From Erwinia sp. JUb26 (GTDB lineage Bacteria > Pseudomonadota > Gammaproteobacteria > Enterobacterales > Enterobacteriaceae), in contig NZ_RJVB01000002.1 in assembly GCF_003751505.1 (NCBI RefSeq), forward strand, positions 401,476-465,475: 64,000 nucleotides of DNA. Reading direction: 5' to 3'. Numbering within the stretch: the stretch's first letter is position 1; each line of letters opens with the position of its first letter. The position numbers were made by a program, and so were the translations under genes. This document shows positions 8,987 to 17,019 of the stretch, piece after piece. The notes below the pieces were generated by a model. The model had not been told where the DNA came from and made no database searches. It saw only the letters and a list, made by a program, of their open reading frames with translations.

Positions 8987-9544
8987 TCAGTGCAGCGGAT
9001 GCTTTGAATAAAGGCTTACTGCAGCGGGGCGGATAGCTTCAACGCTGATTTCATACTCTTCAACGGTGAGTTTTTCCAGCCGCTCAAAATTCTCTTCGCG
9101 ACCGTGCAGTGCAATGATCAGCAGAGCTGGCTCCTGTGATGCAGAAAGGGAAGACCAGTCGCCCAGATCGACTCCTTTCATATAACCAAAGCACCACTCT
9201 TCAACCACCGTGTAATCTTCATCGTTGACCGTGTTAATGCCAAATAGCGGTTCGAACTGATCCGGATATCCGCTCAGGCGGTCGACGATATCATTCATAT
9301 GCTGGGAAAGCAGATCGTGAAAACGACGGAACTCCTCTTCTGATTCCCACTCAGGCATCTGGTCATCACCGCCCCAGATGGCCGGCAGCCACGCACCTGG
9401 TGGAACCTCTACCGGCGCGGACACGATCGCCGTCAGCATGCCGTCCAGTTCAGAGGCATCGACCAGAGAATCTTCAGTCGAATATTTCATTAATACGTCG
9501 TCCAGCCATTCCAGCTGTTCTTCCGTCAGGGGGCCCTGTTGCAT
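8987..9544 (-). CDS. UPF0149 (YecA/YgfB-like) family protein
   Basis: Cytosolic acidic protein of 185 aa with the UPF0149 features: an N-terminal helical region with ASELDGMLTAIVSAP, the PGAWLPAIWGG segment, and EEWCFGYMKGVDL near residue 120. It lacks the C-terminal cysteine-rich SEC-C metal-binding tail of E. coli YecA, so it is closer to a short YecA-like or YgfB-like form. The frame opens at a GTG six codons upstream, but ATG at 9544 has GAGAGG placed correctly before it. It stands alone, convergent with the cut operon. Molecular function is unknown. Confidence 0.75.
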   Translation of the reverse strand: MQQGPLTEEQLEWLDDVLMKYSTEDSLVDASELDGMLTAIVSAPVEVPPGAWLPAIWGGDDQMPEWESEEEFRRFHDLLSQHMNDIVDRLSGYPDQFEPLFGINTVNDEDYTVVEEWCFGYMKGVDLGDWSSLSASQEPALLIIALHGREENFERLEKLTVEEYEISVEAIRPAAVSLYSKHPLH

Positions 9545-9772
9545 AGCGTCACCTCTCTCCACATATCATTTTCACCAACCACGCCGGTGAGTATGAGGGT
9601 ATTCTGGTTGCCAGTGCAGAAAAAAGCTATCCCGACCGCAAAAAATGCCGCCTCCAGGGCAGGCAAAACGGGCTGCTTTCGCTTGATGTGTCGGGTATTT
9701 AAGCTATTTGTGAGTTTTCTTGAAAGTGGTCATTTCATATTGTCCCGTCGAATCCCTGGCTTAATTTTCAAA

Positions 9773-9787
9773 TGATAATAATTATCA
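9773..9787. promoter_or_regulatory. Perfect 7-1-7 Fur box
   Basis: TGATAATAATTATCA is an exact 7-1-7 match to the core Fur recognition palindrome. It lies 73 bp before the start codon of the MFS transporter gene, so that gene should be repressed by Fe(II)-Fur. No other gene start is nearby on the plus strand; the UPF0149 gene starts 229 bp away in the other direction. Confidence 0.85.
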
Positions 9788-9860
9788 GCAAAATCCAACT
9801 CTGGTAGACTCTAGTCGCTTTCTATCCCACTACTTTTCGTTAAGGTCCCCGGAGAGAACC

Positions 9861-11171
9861 ATGACTGATGCTGATGTGCATCCGGCTGTCCAGCCAGCAA
9901 CGCAAACGATTGCGGCATACCGTAAAATCACCTGGCGGCTCATCCCATTTTTGTGCCTGTGCTACCTTGCTGCCTATCTGGATCGCATCAATATCGGTCT
10001 GGCCAAACTGCAAATGGCCAACGATCTTCAGCTCAGCGAAACCGCGTTTGGCCTGGGAGCCGGACTGTTTTTCGTCGGTTACATTCTGTTTGAAGTGCCG
10101 AGCAACCTGATCCTGCAGCGCGTCGGTGCCAGTGTATGGATCGCCCGCATCATGATCAGCTGGGGGCTGCTCTCCGCCGCTACGCTAATGGTGCAGACCC
10201 CCTCGCAGTTCTACGCCCTGCGGTTCTTCCTTGGTGTCGCCGAGGCCGGATTCCTGCCGGGCGTACTGTTCTATCTGACCCGCTGGTATCCCTCCTGGCG
10301 ACGCGGTCGCATTATCGCTCTGTTTATGATCGGCCTGCCGCTGTCGAGCCTGATTGGCGGCCCACTGTCGGGCTGGATTATGACCCACTTTGACCAACTG
10401 CATGGCCTGCGGGGCTGGCAGTGGATGTTCCTGCTTGAGGGGCTGCCCAGCGTATTGCTCGGTCTGATGACACTGTGGGTGCTGCCCAACGGCATTGCGC
10501 AGGCTGGCTGGCTCAGCCGCGAGGAAAAGGCGTGCGTACAGCGGGAGCTGGATATTGATGAGCTTGAGGGGCGCGAAAGTAAGCATCGTCTGCGCGACGG
10601 GCTGTTGAATATCCGGGTACTGATGCTCGGCGGCATCGATTTTTCGATTCTGCTCAGTGCCTATGCGATGGGGTTCTGGCTACCGACACTGATTAAGCAG
10701 GCGGGTGTGACCAGTATCAGCACTATCGGCTATCTGACCGCCGTTCCGAGCCTGGCCGCGCTGGTGGGGATGCTGCTGATTGGCTACAGTTCGGACCGCA
10801 TGCGCGAGCGCCGCTGGCATATTATTGTGCCGTTTATTATCGGTGCGGGAGCGATGGCGGCCAGCACATTTGCCGGCCACAGCGTGCTGGCTACGGTGCT
10901 GCTGTTTTCACTGGCGCAGGCGATGATTATCGGAGCCGTGCCGGTGTTCTTTAGCCTGCCCGCGACGTTCCTGAAGGGCACGGCGGCAGCGGCAGGGTTT
11001 GCGCTGGCCTGTTCGGTGGCCAATATTGCCGGGCTGGTGAGTAATTCAATTATGGGTCTGGCGTTGGATCTGACCGGCAGCAGCAGCGGTGCGATGTGGT
11101 TTTTCGCGGTGTGTCTGCTGCTGAGTTCGTTGCTGGTGGTGGCATTGCCGGCGAGGTTGGTGAATCGTTAA
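9861..11171 (+). CDS. MFS transporter, anion:cation symporter (ACS) family
   Basis: Twelve-helix major facilitator protein of 436 aa. The ACS-type signature DRINIGLAKLQMANDL follows helix 1, and the motif FFLGVAEAGFLPG is in helix 4; WYPSWRRGR and WQWMFLLEGLPS are also typical. ACS members move organic anions such as tartrate, hexuronates, 4-hydroxyphenylacetate or phthalate with protons; the substrate here is unknown. A GGAGAG Shine-Dalgarno precedes the ATG. A perfect Fur box lies just upstream, unusual for a catabolic ACS permease and suggestive of an iron-related anion (citrate-like or siderophore-like). It is a single-gene unit, followed by a long repeat-rich non-coding stretch. Confidence 0.85.
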   Translation: MTDADVHPAVQPATQTIAAYRKITWRLIPFLCLCYLAAYLDRINIGLAKLQMANDLQLSETAFGLGAGLFFVGYILFEVPSNLILQRVGASVWIARIMISWGLLSAATLMVQTPSQFYALRFFLGVAEAGFLPGVLFYLTRWYPSWRRGRIIALFMIGLPLSSLIGGPLSGWIMTHFDQLHGLRGWQWMFLLEGLPSVLLGLMTLWVLPNGIAQAGWLSREEKACVQRELDIDELEGRESKHRLRDGLLNIRVLMLGGIDFSILLSAYAMGFWLPTLIKQAGVTSISTIGYLTAVPSLAALVGMLLIGYSSDRMRERRWHIIVPFIIGAGAMAASTFAGHSVLATVLLFSLAQAMIIGAVPVFFSLPATFLKGTAAAAGFALACSVANIAGLVSNSIMGLALDLTGSSSGAMWFFAVCLLLSSLLVVALPARLVNR

Positions 11172-11206
11172 CGATAGTGTTGTGGTGCTGTCGGTGGTGG
11201 AATTAT

Positions 11207-11277
11207 CGCTGGCTGGTTGTGGCCCCGGGCGGGCGGTCCTCGCGCCGCTTTGCGGTTCCTTCACTTCGCTCGTCAGC
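11207..11277. repeat. 71-bp direct repeat, copy 1
   Basis: Runs from CGCTGGCTGGTTGTG to CGCTCGTCAGC and recurs 115 bp downstream with a few mismatches. It contains one arm (11211-11234) of a 24-bp perfect inverted repeat whose other arm is at 11495-11518. Frames in this area are spurious. Confidence 0.8.
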
Positions 11278-11321
11278 TGGGCGCATCGATTTAGACTGTC
11301 GCTTGCAAAATCATCAGTTGG

Positions 11322-11392
11322 CGCTGGCTGGTTGTGCCCCCGGTCGGGCGGTCCTCGCGCCGCTTTGCGGTGCCCTCACTTCGCTCGTCAGC
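11322..11392. repeat. 71-bp direct repeat, copy 2
   Basis: Same length and ends as copy 1; the TCGGGCGG core replaces GCGGGCGG, and CCCTCACTTCGCTCG replaces TCCTTCACTTCGCTCG. It is GC-rich with internal hairpins. The copies belong to a non-coding island between the ACS transporter and the TonB-dependent receptor. Confidence 0.8.
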
Positions 11393-11494
11393 CAGACGGA
11401 CCGGCACAGACGCGCGTCCTGCGCGGCTGTGCCTTTCGCCTGCGTCCTTGCAGGCGAATCCTGGCTTTCCTCTCTGCGTTCAGCGCTGTGGATT

Positions 11495-11518
11495 GCCCGC
11501 CCGGGGCCACAACCAGCC
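11495..11518. repeat. Distal arm of a 24-bp perfect inverted repeat
   Basis: GCCCGCCCGGGGCCACAACC and the following four bases are the exact reverse complement of 11211-11234. The 260-bp interval holds the two 71-bp repeats, so the element is about 308 bp with inverted ends, like a small non-autonomous element. No target-site duplication was established. Confidence 0.6.
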
Positions 11519-11996
11519 CGCTTTCTGACTTCCGCGTTGTCTGAAGACCAAATCCCGGCGTTCTCTTTGTATTCAGCTATGCAGATTGCCTAACCGCGGG
11601 CACTACCAGCCTGCTTTCGAACTTCAGCTTCGCCTAAACATTCGAGTAGTCCGACATTGAATCTCCTTTTACGCCGCTAAAGCCATTTTCCAACAGCGGC
11701 AGAAAACGTTAAGGGATGGCCATTTTGCGAAATAAAGGCAAGCATCTGAGCTATGCGTTTTGCATAGTCAGAGATGGGTGCAGTGGAGTTAAAGCCAATT
11801 CAGAACAACTCATCGGGATTATGCTAAAAACTCATTCTTCAACGTAATACGGCCTGAAGCGACCCGTACTAACTCAGCAAAACACCTCTGTTTCTGTATT
11901 AGTCCATATTTCTGAAATGCGTTCTCGACGTTAAAGAACTCACAAATATGCGACGCCTAAAACCATAGTTATAGCAGCTCAGCAATTCAGCCATCG
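11519..11996. other. Non-coding stretch within the repeat island
   Basis: No open frame with family features and no RNA that I recognise. It is richer in AT than the flanking repeats from about 11630 on. The motif ATTCAG shortly before 11997 anticipates the octamer array. Confidence 0.5.
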
Positions 11997-12064
11997 GGCA
12001 TTCAGGCATTCAGGCATTCAGGCATTCAGGCATTCAGGCATTCAGGCATTCAGGCATTCAGGCA
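11997..12064. repeat. Octanucleotide tandem array, 8.5 copies of GGCATTCA
   Basis: A pure period-8 array covers 68 bp. Because 8 is not divisible by three and the array lies outside a gene, it is a simple sequence repeat likely to vary in copy number by slippage. No gene start is within 500 bp in either direction. Confidence 0.95.
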
Positions 12065-12090
12065 GTTAAAAGCGAGCATGAAACGTAAAA

Positions 12091-12116
12091 GGAGGCCAGC
12101 CTCTGCGGCTGCCGGG
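12091..12116. repeat. Inverted copy of the 109-bp repeat core
   Basis: This 26-base stretch is the exact reverse complement of the CCCGGCAGCCGCAGAGGCTGG-containing core found in the 109-bp tandem units to its right, so the core occurs here in the opposite orientation. Confidence 0.8.
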
Positions 12117-12263
12117 TAATCCGCAGCGCTGAGGTGGAAGCTACGGGCCAGGAGACGCCAACAGGACGTTGGCGTCAGGCCTGGCGCGGGCAGGACGCCC
12201 GCTCCGGGCCGGTCCGGAAGGCACGAAGCTGTAACCGAAGGCATCGCGCACAGCGCGACGCGA

Positions 12264-12643
12264 GGACCGCCCGGCAGCCACAGAGGCTGGCCTCCGAACA
12301 TCGGACTATCAGCGAAAAACCGTCCCCATGCACGACATCGATACTGAAAGAATCGACCACAGAGCAACGCAAGGACCGCCCGGCAGCCGCAGAGGCTGGC
12401 CTCCGAACATCGGACTACCAGCGAAAAACCGTCCCCATGCACGACATTGATACTGAAAGAATCGACCACAGAGCAACGCAAGGACCGCCCGGCAGCCGCA
12501 GAGGCTGGCCTCCGAACACCGGACTACCCGCGAAAAACCGTCCCCATGCACAACATCGATGCTGGAAGAATCGACCACAGCGCGACGCGAGGACCGCCCG
12601 GCAGCCGCAGAGGCTGGCCTCCGAACACCGGACTACCCGCGAA
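12264..12643. repeat. 109-bp tandem repeats, about 3.5 copies
   Basis: Units begin with GGACCGCCCGGCAGCC at 12264, 12373, 12482 and 12591, exactly 109 bp apart; the last is truncated at about 12643. Each unit includes CAGAGGCTGGCCTCCGAAC, a variable GGACTA segment, and CCGTCCCCATGCAC...GAATCGACCACAG. The period is not a multiple of three, so open frames crossing it change phase in every unit and are not genes. The array ends 20 bp beyond the stop of the receptor gene. Confidence 0.95.
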
Positions 12644-12662
12644 GAAGCTAACGCCTAACCCG

Positions 12663-14885
12663 TCAGAAACGGAACTCCCCACCGAACACCCATGTACGAC
12701 CACGCGCAGTCGTATTCACCGACACGCCCTCGGCCGCCGTGCTCAAATCCTGGTTCATCCGGTTCAGCGCTTCCGCATAATCCCTGTTCTGCACGTTCTG
12801 TACCGTCAGGCGCAGCTGCAAATTATCCGTCACCTGATAGCTGCTGTAGAGATCGATAATCGTCGGGATCTTCGGCATGCTGTTCTTCCTCGCAAAGGAA
12901 ACATCATCATGATCCCAGAAGTTAGGATCGAGGCGCTTAGACCTGCCGGTGTATTTGATCAGGCTACCGATAGTCAGCTTCTCATCCAGCAGGCGCACCC
13001 CCAAATCGGCCGTAATATAGCGGCGCGGCAGATCGGCCAGATCGTCGTAGGCATACAGATTTGACGTACTGGCAATCGAGGTCGGCTGGTTGGTGTACTG
13101 CTCGCTGTAGGAGAGGTTCAGATAGGCGAGGCCCGCATCATAGTTCGCTTCCACCTCATAGCCCCGCGACTGCACCGGAGAGAGCGAGTTAACATAAACG
13201 CTGGCGTTAAAACCGGCATCTGAATTATCAACATCCTTGCACAGCGAACCGTCGTAGCACAGGTAGAATGTTTCGCTGCTGATGTAGTCTTTGGTGCGGG
13301 TCTGATAAACCAGCGCTTTCAGCATCAGCTTATCTTTCTCCACCACCAGCCCTTCCAGATTCACGTTGGCCCCGGCCTGCCAGGTTTCCGCTTTTTCCGG
13401 CTTGAGGAACGGATTCATCGAAGCGCCGCCCTCGTTAGCAAAGAACACCTCCTGCACGTTTGGCGCACGGGACGAATGGCTGTAGCTGACAAACGGCTGC
13501 AGCCACGGCGTCACCTGCGCAGACAGCATTACCGACGGGTTGAAGGCTTTATCGTCAAGATCCAGTTCCGCCTCACCCTGCGGGAAGCATTTTTCCTTAT
13601 CGGAACAGGCAGGCTTGCGGCCATTCACCTTGCTGCGGGTGTAATTCAGGTTCAGATCGAGCTGATAAATATCTTTATTGATCGTCAGACCGGTATAGAG
13701 CGACTCGATCTTCTGCTTACCAGCCGGGGCAAACGCATTACGATCGGTGGCGCTACCCTGCGTGTACTGGCGGGTGTAATCGGTTTTCATCACCTTGCTG
13801 CCCAGCAGGAAAGTGAAGTCGTAATCATCCAGCGAGAAGCGGCTGGTGTTACTCAAATCCACCGCGTTGGATTTATTGGTGCTGGAGGAGCTGGGGAAAT
13901 TCCAGAACGCTTCCGGCACGTAATTCTGATTGGAGCGGCTGCTGCTGAGTAACAGGTTGACGCCCACCAGCTCGGAGAGCGGGTTAAACTTATAGCGTAG
14001 CGAGTAGTCGTCGCTGGTGATATCACGGCGGGTAAAGGTGTTGCTGTAATTGCGCCCGTTAAACTCGAACTTATTGTAGCGGTCCGGACTGAAATCCAGC
14101 TTGTACAGCTGCGACTGCGGGTTCTGCTTCATGTAGTCGGTGTCGCTGCCGATAAAGTCTTTGCTGCTCTCCCCCGCGCCGTTTTTATAGGTGGCATAGG
14201 TGGTGGTTCCGCTCATCCCCACCAGCGCGCCGAGCTGGCCGCCGTTACCGAACTCTTCCGTTTTACCGGCTACCGACACCATGCCGCTACGGCCCATGCC
14301 GTTATCCCCCACGGAGAAGCGGCTCAGCACGCCGACCTGACGCCCTTCCTGCACCACATCGTCCACGCCGATAGTGCGGATGCCGGCGCTGCCCATCAGG
14401 GCGTTTACCCCCTGAGAGCCGGCGCTGTTGCCGCGCGTGATATCAATCCCGGCGATAAAGTTAGGGTCGATCAGCACGGAGGCGGCACTGTTGCTGCCGC
14501 CGTGATAGTTGGTCGGTGCCATGCCGTAAAAGGTCTGCGTTACGCCATCAACCATGGTGTTAACGCGCCCCAGACCGCTCATCCCACGAATGTTAACGCT
14601 CACCCCGCTCTGCAGCGGATCAAGCTGAGTGAAGGTGCCGGGAATACCGCGCAGGGTATTGTCCAGGCTTTGCAGCTTTTTATCGGCAGACCGCGAGCTG
14701 ACCGCGCCGGGAGTGGAGAAGGTTTCGGCCGATGACCCCACATCATCGGCCTGCTTTTTATGATTGCTGTCCGACACGCTGAGCGTGGAGAAGACGGTGC
14801 TGCCCTTTTCCCCCTCGGCGCTGGCAACGGCAGGTATAACAAGGCAACTGGCTAACGCGAGGTTAGCAAAAGAGTAATATTTCAA
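12663..14885 (-). CDS. TonB-dependent outer-membrane receptor, HasR/heme-receptor-like
   Basis: Outer-membrane 22-strand receptor of 740 aa with a signal peptide ending in AVASA, a plug domain at about 50-175 (NTLRGIPGTF, VNIRGMSGLGRVNTMVDG), and a beta-barrel ending in the aromatic F (FGGEFRF). The barrel has SYSHSSRAPNVQEVFF and NPFLKPEKAETWQAGANV, resembling the FRAP and NPNL motifs of heme receptors, and its later strands resemble HasR. The start is a TTG overlapping the upstream peptidase stop (TTGA), with AGGAG seven bases before it, so translation is coupled. It is the last gene of the Fur-box operon with chaN, tonB and the oligopeptidase. Heme is the favoured ligand; a peptide metallophore is the alternative. 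Confidence 0.85.
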   Translation of the reverse strand: MKYYSFANLALASCLVIPAVASAEGEKGSTVFSTLSVSDSNHKKQADDVGSSAETFSTPGAVSSRSADKKLQSLDNTLRGIPGTFTQLDPLQSGVSVNIRGMSGLGRVNTMVDGVTQTFYGMAPTNYHGGSNSAASVLIDPNFIAGIDITRGNSAGSQGVNALMGSAGIRTIGVDDVVQEGRQVGVLSRFSVGDNGMGRSGMVSVAGKTEEFGNGGQLGALVGMSGTTTYATYKNGAGESSKDFIGSDTDYMKQNPQSQLYKLDFSPDRYNKFEFNGRNYSNTFTRRDITSDDYSLRYKFNPLSELVGVNLLLSSSRSNQNYVPEAFWNFPSSSSTNKSNAVDLSNTSRFSLDDYDFTFLLGSKVMKTDYTRQYTQGSATDRNAFAPAGKQKIESLYTGLTINKDIYQLDLNLNYTRSKVNGRKPACSDKEKCFPQGEAELDLDDKAFNPSVMLSAQVTPWLQPFVSYSHSSRAPNVQEVFFANEGGASMNPFLKPEKAETWQAGANVNLEGLVVEKDKLMLKALVYQTRTKDYISSETFYLCYDGSLCKDVDNSDAGFNASVYVNSLSPVQSRGYEVEANYDAGLAYLNLSYSEQYTNQPTSIASTSNLYAYDDLADLPRRYITADLGVRLLDEKLTIGSLIKYTGRSKRLDPNFWDHDDVSFARKNSMPKIPTIIDLYSSYQVTDNLQLRLTVQNVQNRDYAEALNRMNQDLSTAAEGVSVNTTARGRTWVFGGEFRF

Positions 14886-17002
14886 CGCGGTGCTCCTGGT
14901 GTCTGGCTATTTTTGTTATCAAGGTGAATCAAGAAACTGAATGCCTGCGCGGAGTCTTCAAGGCGGGAGTAGCGCCCTGCGTGGCCGCCGTGGCCTGCCT
15001 GCATATTGGTGGTCAGCAGGATTTTTGAGGCAGGATTGCGATTAACGGTACGCAGGAGCGCGACGTATTTGGCGGCTTCCCAGTAGGGAACGCGCGAGTC
15101 GTACAGCCCGCTGGTCACCAGCATATTCGGATAGGCGCGAGGGCTGAGGTTATCGTAAGGGCTCCAGGCCTTGATCTGCCGATAAGCGAGCGGATCGTTC
15201 GGATTGCCCCACTCCTCATACTCCTGCTGGGTCAGCGGCAGCGTCTTGTCCAGCATGCTGTTCAGCACGTCGACAAACGGCACCTGTAACACCACCGCCT
15301 TAAACAGATCCGGCACCTGATTCACCGCCGCAGCGAGCAGCAGGCCACCGGCGCTGCCGCCCATGCCGTAGAGCCGATCGGGGCTGCCGTAGCCCTTTTC
15401 AACCAGCCCACGGGAGGCATCGATAAAGTCATTGAAGCTGTTCGGCTTATGCTCTTTTTTACCGTTGAGATACCAGTTAACTCCCTTCTCGCCGCCGCCG
15501 CGCACGTGAACCAGTGCGAAGACAAACCCGCGATCCAGCAGGCTGACGCGCGGGGCGCTAAAGGCCGCATCCAGACTGATGCCGTAGGCACCGTAGCCGT
15601 AGGTCAGCAGCGGATTTTCCCCTTTACGGAACAGATCCTTGCGATAGACCAGCGACACCGGGATGGACTCGCCATCACGCGCGGGCAGGTTAACAAACTC
15701 GCTGCGGTACAGGCTTAAATCAACGCCCGGCACCTGTTTCTGATGGACCAGCCGCTGCTGGCCGTCGTTGAGATCCCACTGGTAATAGCCGAGCGGCTTA
15801 TCCAGCGAGGAGTAGAGGTAGTTGAAGGTACTCGCTGCCGCATCGCCGTTGCTGCCGGGGCGCGCCATATAGCTATTATCGGGGAAGGTCAGATCCTGCC
15901 ACTTGCCGTCGGCCAGGGTCAGTCTGGCAAAATGGGTCTGCCCGTCGCTGCGCCGGGCAATCACCAGCCAGCGGTCGAAGAGGAAGAAGTTCTCCAGTTC
16001 GCGATCCGACTGCGGCGCGACAACGGTATGCCATTTCTCTTCGGGATAACCGAAGGCATACAGCCCAAAATTTTTATCCCAGCTGTTACTGCGCGCGTAA
16101 AACTGGCCGTTGTTGTGGTCAACGTAATATTCCTGACCTTTCACTCTGGCGCGGATGGTTTTGGGTTCGGCCTGTGGAATGCTGAGCGACAACACCCGGG
16201 CTTCCGACGTGTCGTTACCGCTCAGGGTGATAATCAGATACTCGCCGGAAGACGAGCGGGAAATACCGGTGTAGAGGCTGTCATCGTCTTCCTGATAGAC
16301 CTGACGATCCGCCGTACCGGAGCCGAGCATATGCTGCATCACCCGATACGGCGTCAGGGTCTGCGGGTGGTTCAGCACGTAAAAAATCGCGCTGCCGTCG
16401 CGGCTGAAGACCATATCGCCGGAGGTCTCTGCAAGGGTATCCGGCAGCCAGCGCTGCTGCTGCATATCCAGAATCGCAATTTGATTCTGCCCCTCGCCGC
16501 GCGTGTCTTCAGCGATAGCGAGGTAGCGGTTATCTTCGCTGACGGCATAGCGGGAGATAGCGTAATACGCATGTCCCCGGCTGCGCTGGTTCGCATCCAC
16601 CACCGGCTGCCACTCGCCGTCGCCCTGCTTACGCATCAGCAGCGGATAATCGGCTCCCTCGGGGAAACGGCTCTGATAGGTATAACCGTGATTCTGCCAG
16701 GGCTGAGCGTAGTTATCCTGCGCCTGGCGCGCGCTCATCTCTTTGTAGAGCTGGCGGGTCAACGGCTGCCACGCTTTGCCGATTGCGGCGGTGTACTGGT
16801 TTTCAGCGTTGAGGTAATCCAGCACCGCTTTATTTTTTCGCGTGGTATCGCGCAGCCAGTGGTAATTATCCTGGCGACTGTCGTCGTGCGTCACATCGGT
16901 AAACGGCTGGCTTTGTGCAACCGGCGTAGCCGGCTGATTTTCGGCAATAGCTACGTGTGCGATCGACAGGATGCCGATCGCCAGACCCCAAAGGCGATTC
17001 AT
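14882..17002 (-). CDS. Periplasmic oligopeptidase B-like S9 peptidase
   Basis: Serine peptidase of the prolyl oligopeptidase family (706 aa). An N-terminal beta-propeller region is followed by an alpha/beta-hydrolase domain. The catalytic triad is recognisable: the serine near residue 550 in GMGGSAGG, the aspartate near 633 in SGLYDSRVPYWE, and the histidine near 672 in MQAGHGGHAG. The segment SFNDFIDASRGLVEKGY is typical of oligopeptidase B. Unlike cytosolic PtrB, it starts with a signal peptide (LWGLAIGILSIAHVAIA), so it should act in the periplasm. It lies 17 bp after tonB and overlaps the receptor gene. Trimming of an imported peptide or liberation of a ligand from one is a plausible role; prolyl versus basic-residue specificity cannot be decided here. 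Confidence 0.88.
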   Translation of the reverse strand: MNRLWGLAIGILSIAHVAIAENQPATPVAQSQPFTDVTHDDSRQDNYHWLRDTTRKNKAVLDYLNAENQYTAAIGKAWQPLTRQLYKEMSARQAQDNYAQPWQNHGYTYQSRFPEGADYPLLMRKQGDGEWQPVVDANQRSRGHAYYAISRYAVSEDNRYLAIAEDTRGEGQNQIAILDMQQQRWLPDTLAETSGDMVFSRDGSAIFYVLNHPQTLTPYRVMQHMLGSGTADRQVYQEDDDSLYTGISRSSSGEYLIITLSGNDTSEARVLSLSIPQAEPKTIRARVKGQEYYVDHNNGQFYARSNSWDKNFGLYAFGYPEEKWHTVVAPQSDRELENFFLFDRWLVIARRSDGQTHFARLTLADGKWQDLTFPDNSYMARPGSNGDAAASTFNYLYSSLDKPLGYYQWDLNDGQQRLVHQKQVPGVDLSLYRSEFVNLPARDGESIPVSLVYRKDLFRKGENPLLTYGYGAYGISLDAAFSAPRVSLLDRGFVFALVHVRGGGEKGVNWYLNGKKEHKPNSFNDFIDASRGLVEKGYGSPDRLYGMGGSAGGLLLAAAVNQVPDLFKAVVLQVPFVDVLNSMLDKTLPLTQQEYEEWGNPNDPLAYRQIKAWSPYDNLSPRAYPNMLVTSGLYDSRVPYWEAAKYVALLRTVNRNPASKILLTTNMQAGHGGHAGRYSRLEDSAQAFSFLIHLDNKNSQTPGAPR

Positions 17003-17019
17003 TTTTAAAGGACTCTCAG

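Noticed and set aside
9539..9775. 78-codon plus-strand frame before the ACS transporter
   Set aside because: It begins inside the UPF0149 gene region, lacks a ribosome site, and runs into the Fur box; no family features.
11096..11593. Plus-strand frames across the 71-bp repeats after the ACS transporter
   Set aside because: Low-complexity translations without family match, start site or Shine-Dalgarno.
11997..12643. CRISPR array
   Set aside because: The octamer has no spacers, and the 109-bp units are almost wholly repeated rather than short repeats with unique spacers; no cas genes.
12134..13064. Overlapping plus-strand frames over the 109-bp repeats
   Set aside because: The period of 109 shifts the frame in every unit, so the translations are repeat artefacts; the second also runs antisense into the receptor gene.
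12663..14885. PQQ receptor (PqqU type), because of the pqq genes nearby
   Set aside because: The receptor is in a separate Fur-box operon and its barrel motifs resemble heme receptors; not excluded, but less likely.
15743..17008. 421-codon plus-strand frame opposite the oligopeptidase gene
   Set aside because: Antisense shadow; the minus strand has a full catalytic triad, signal peptide and operon context.
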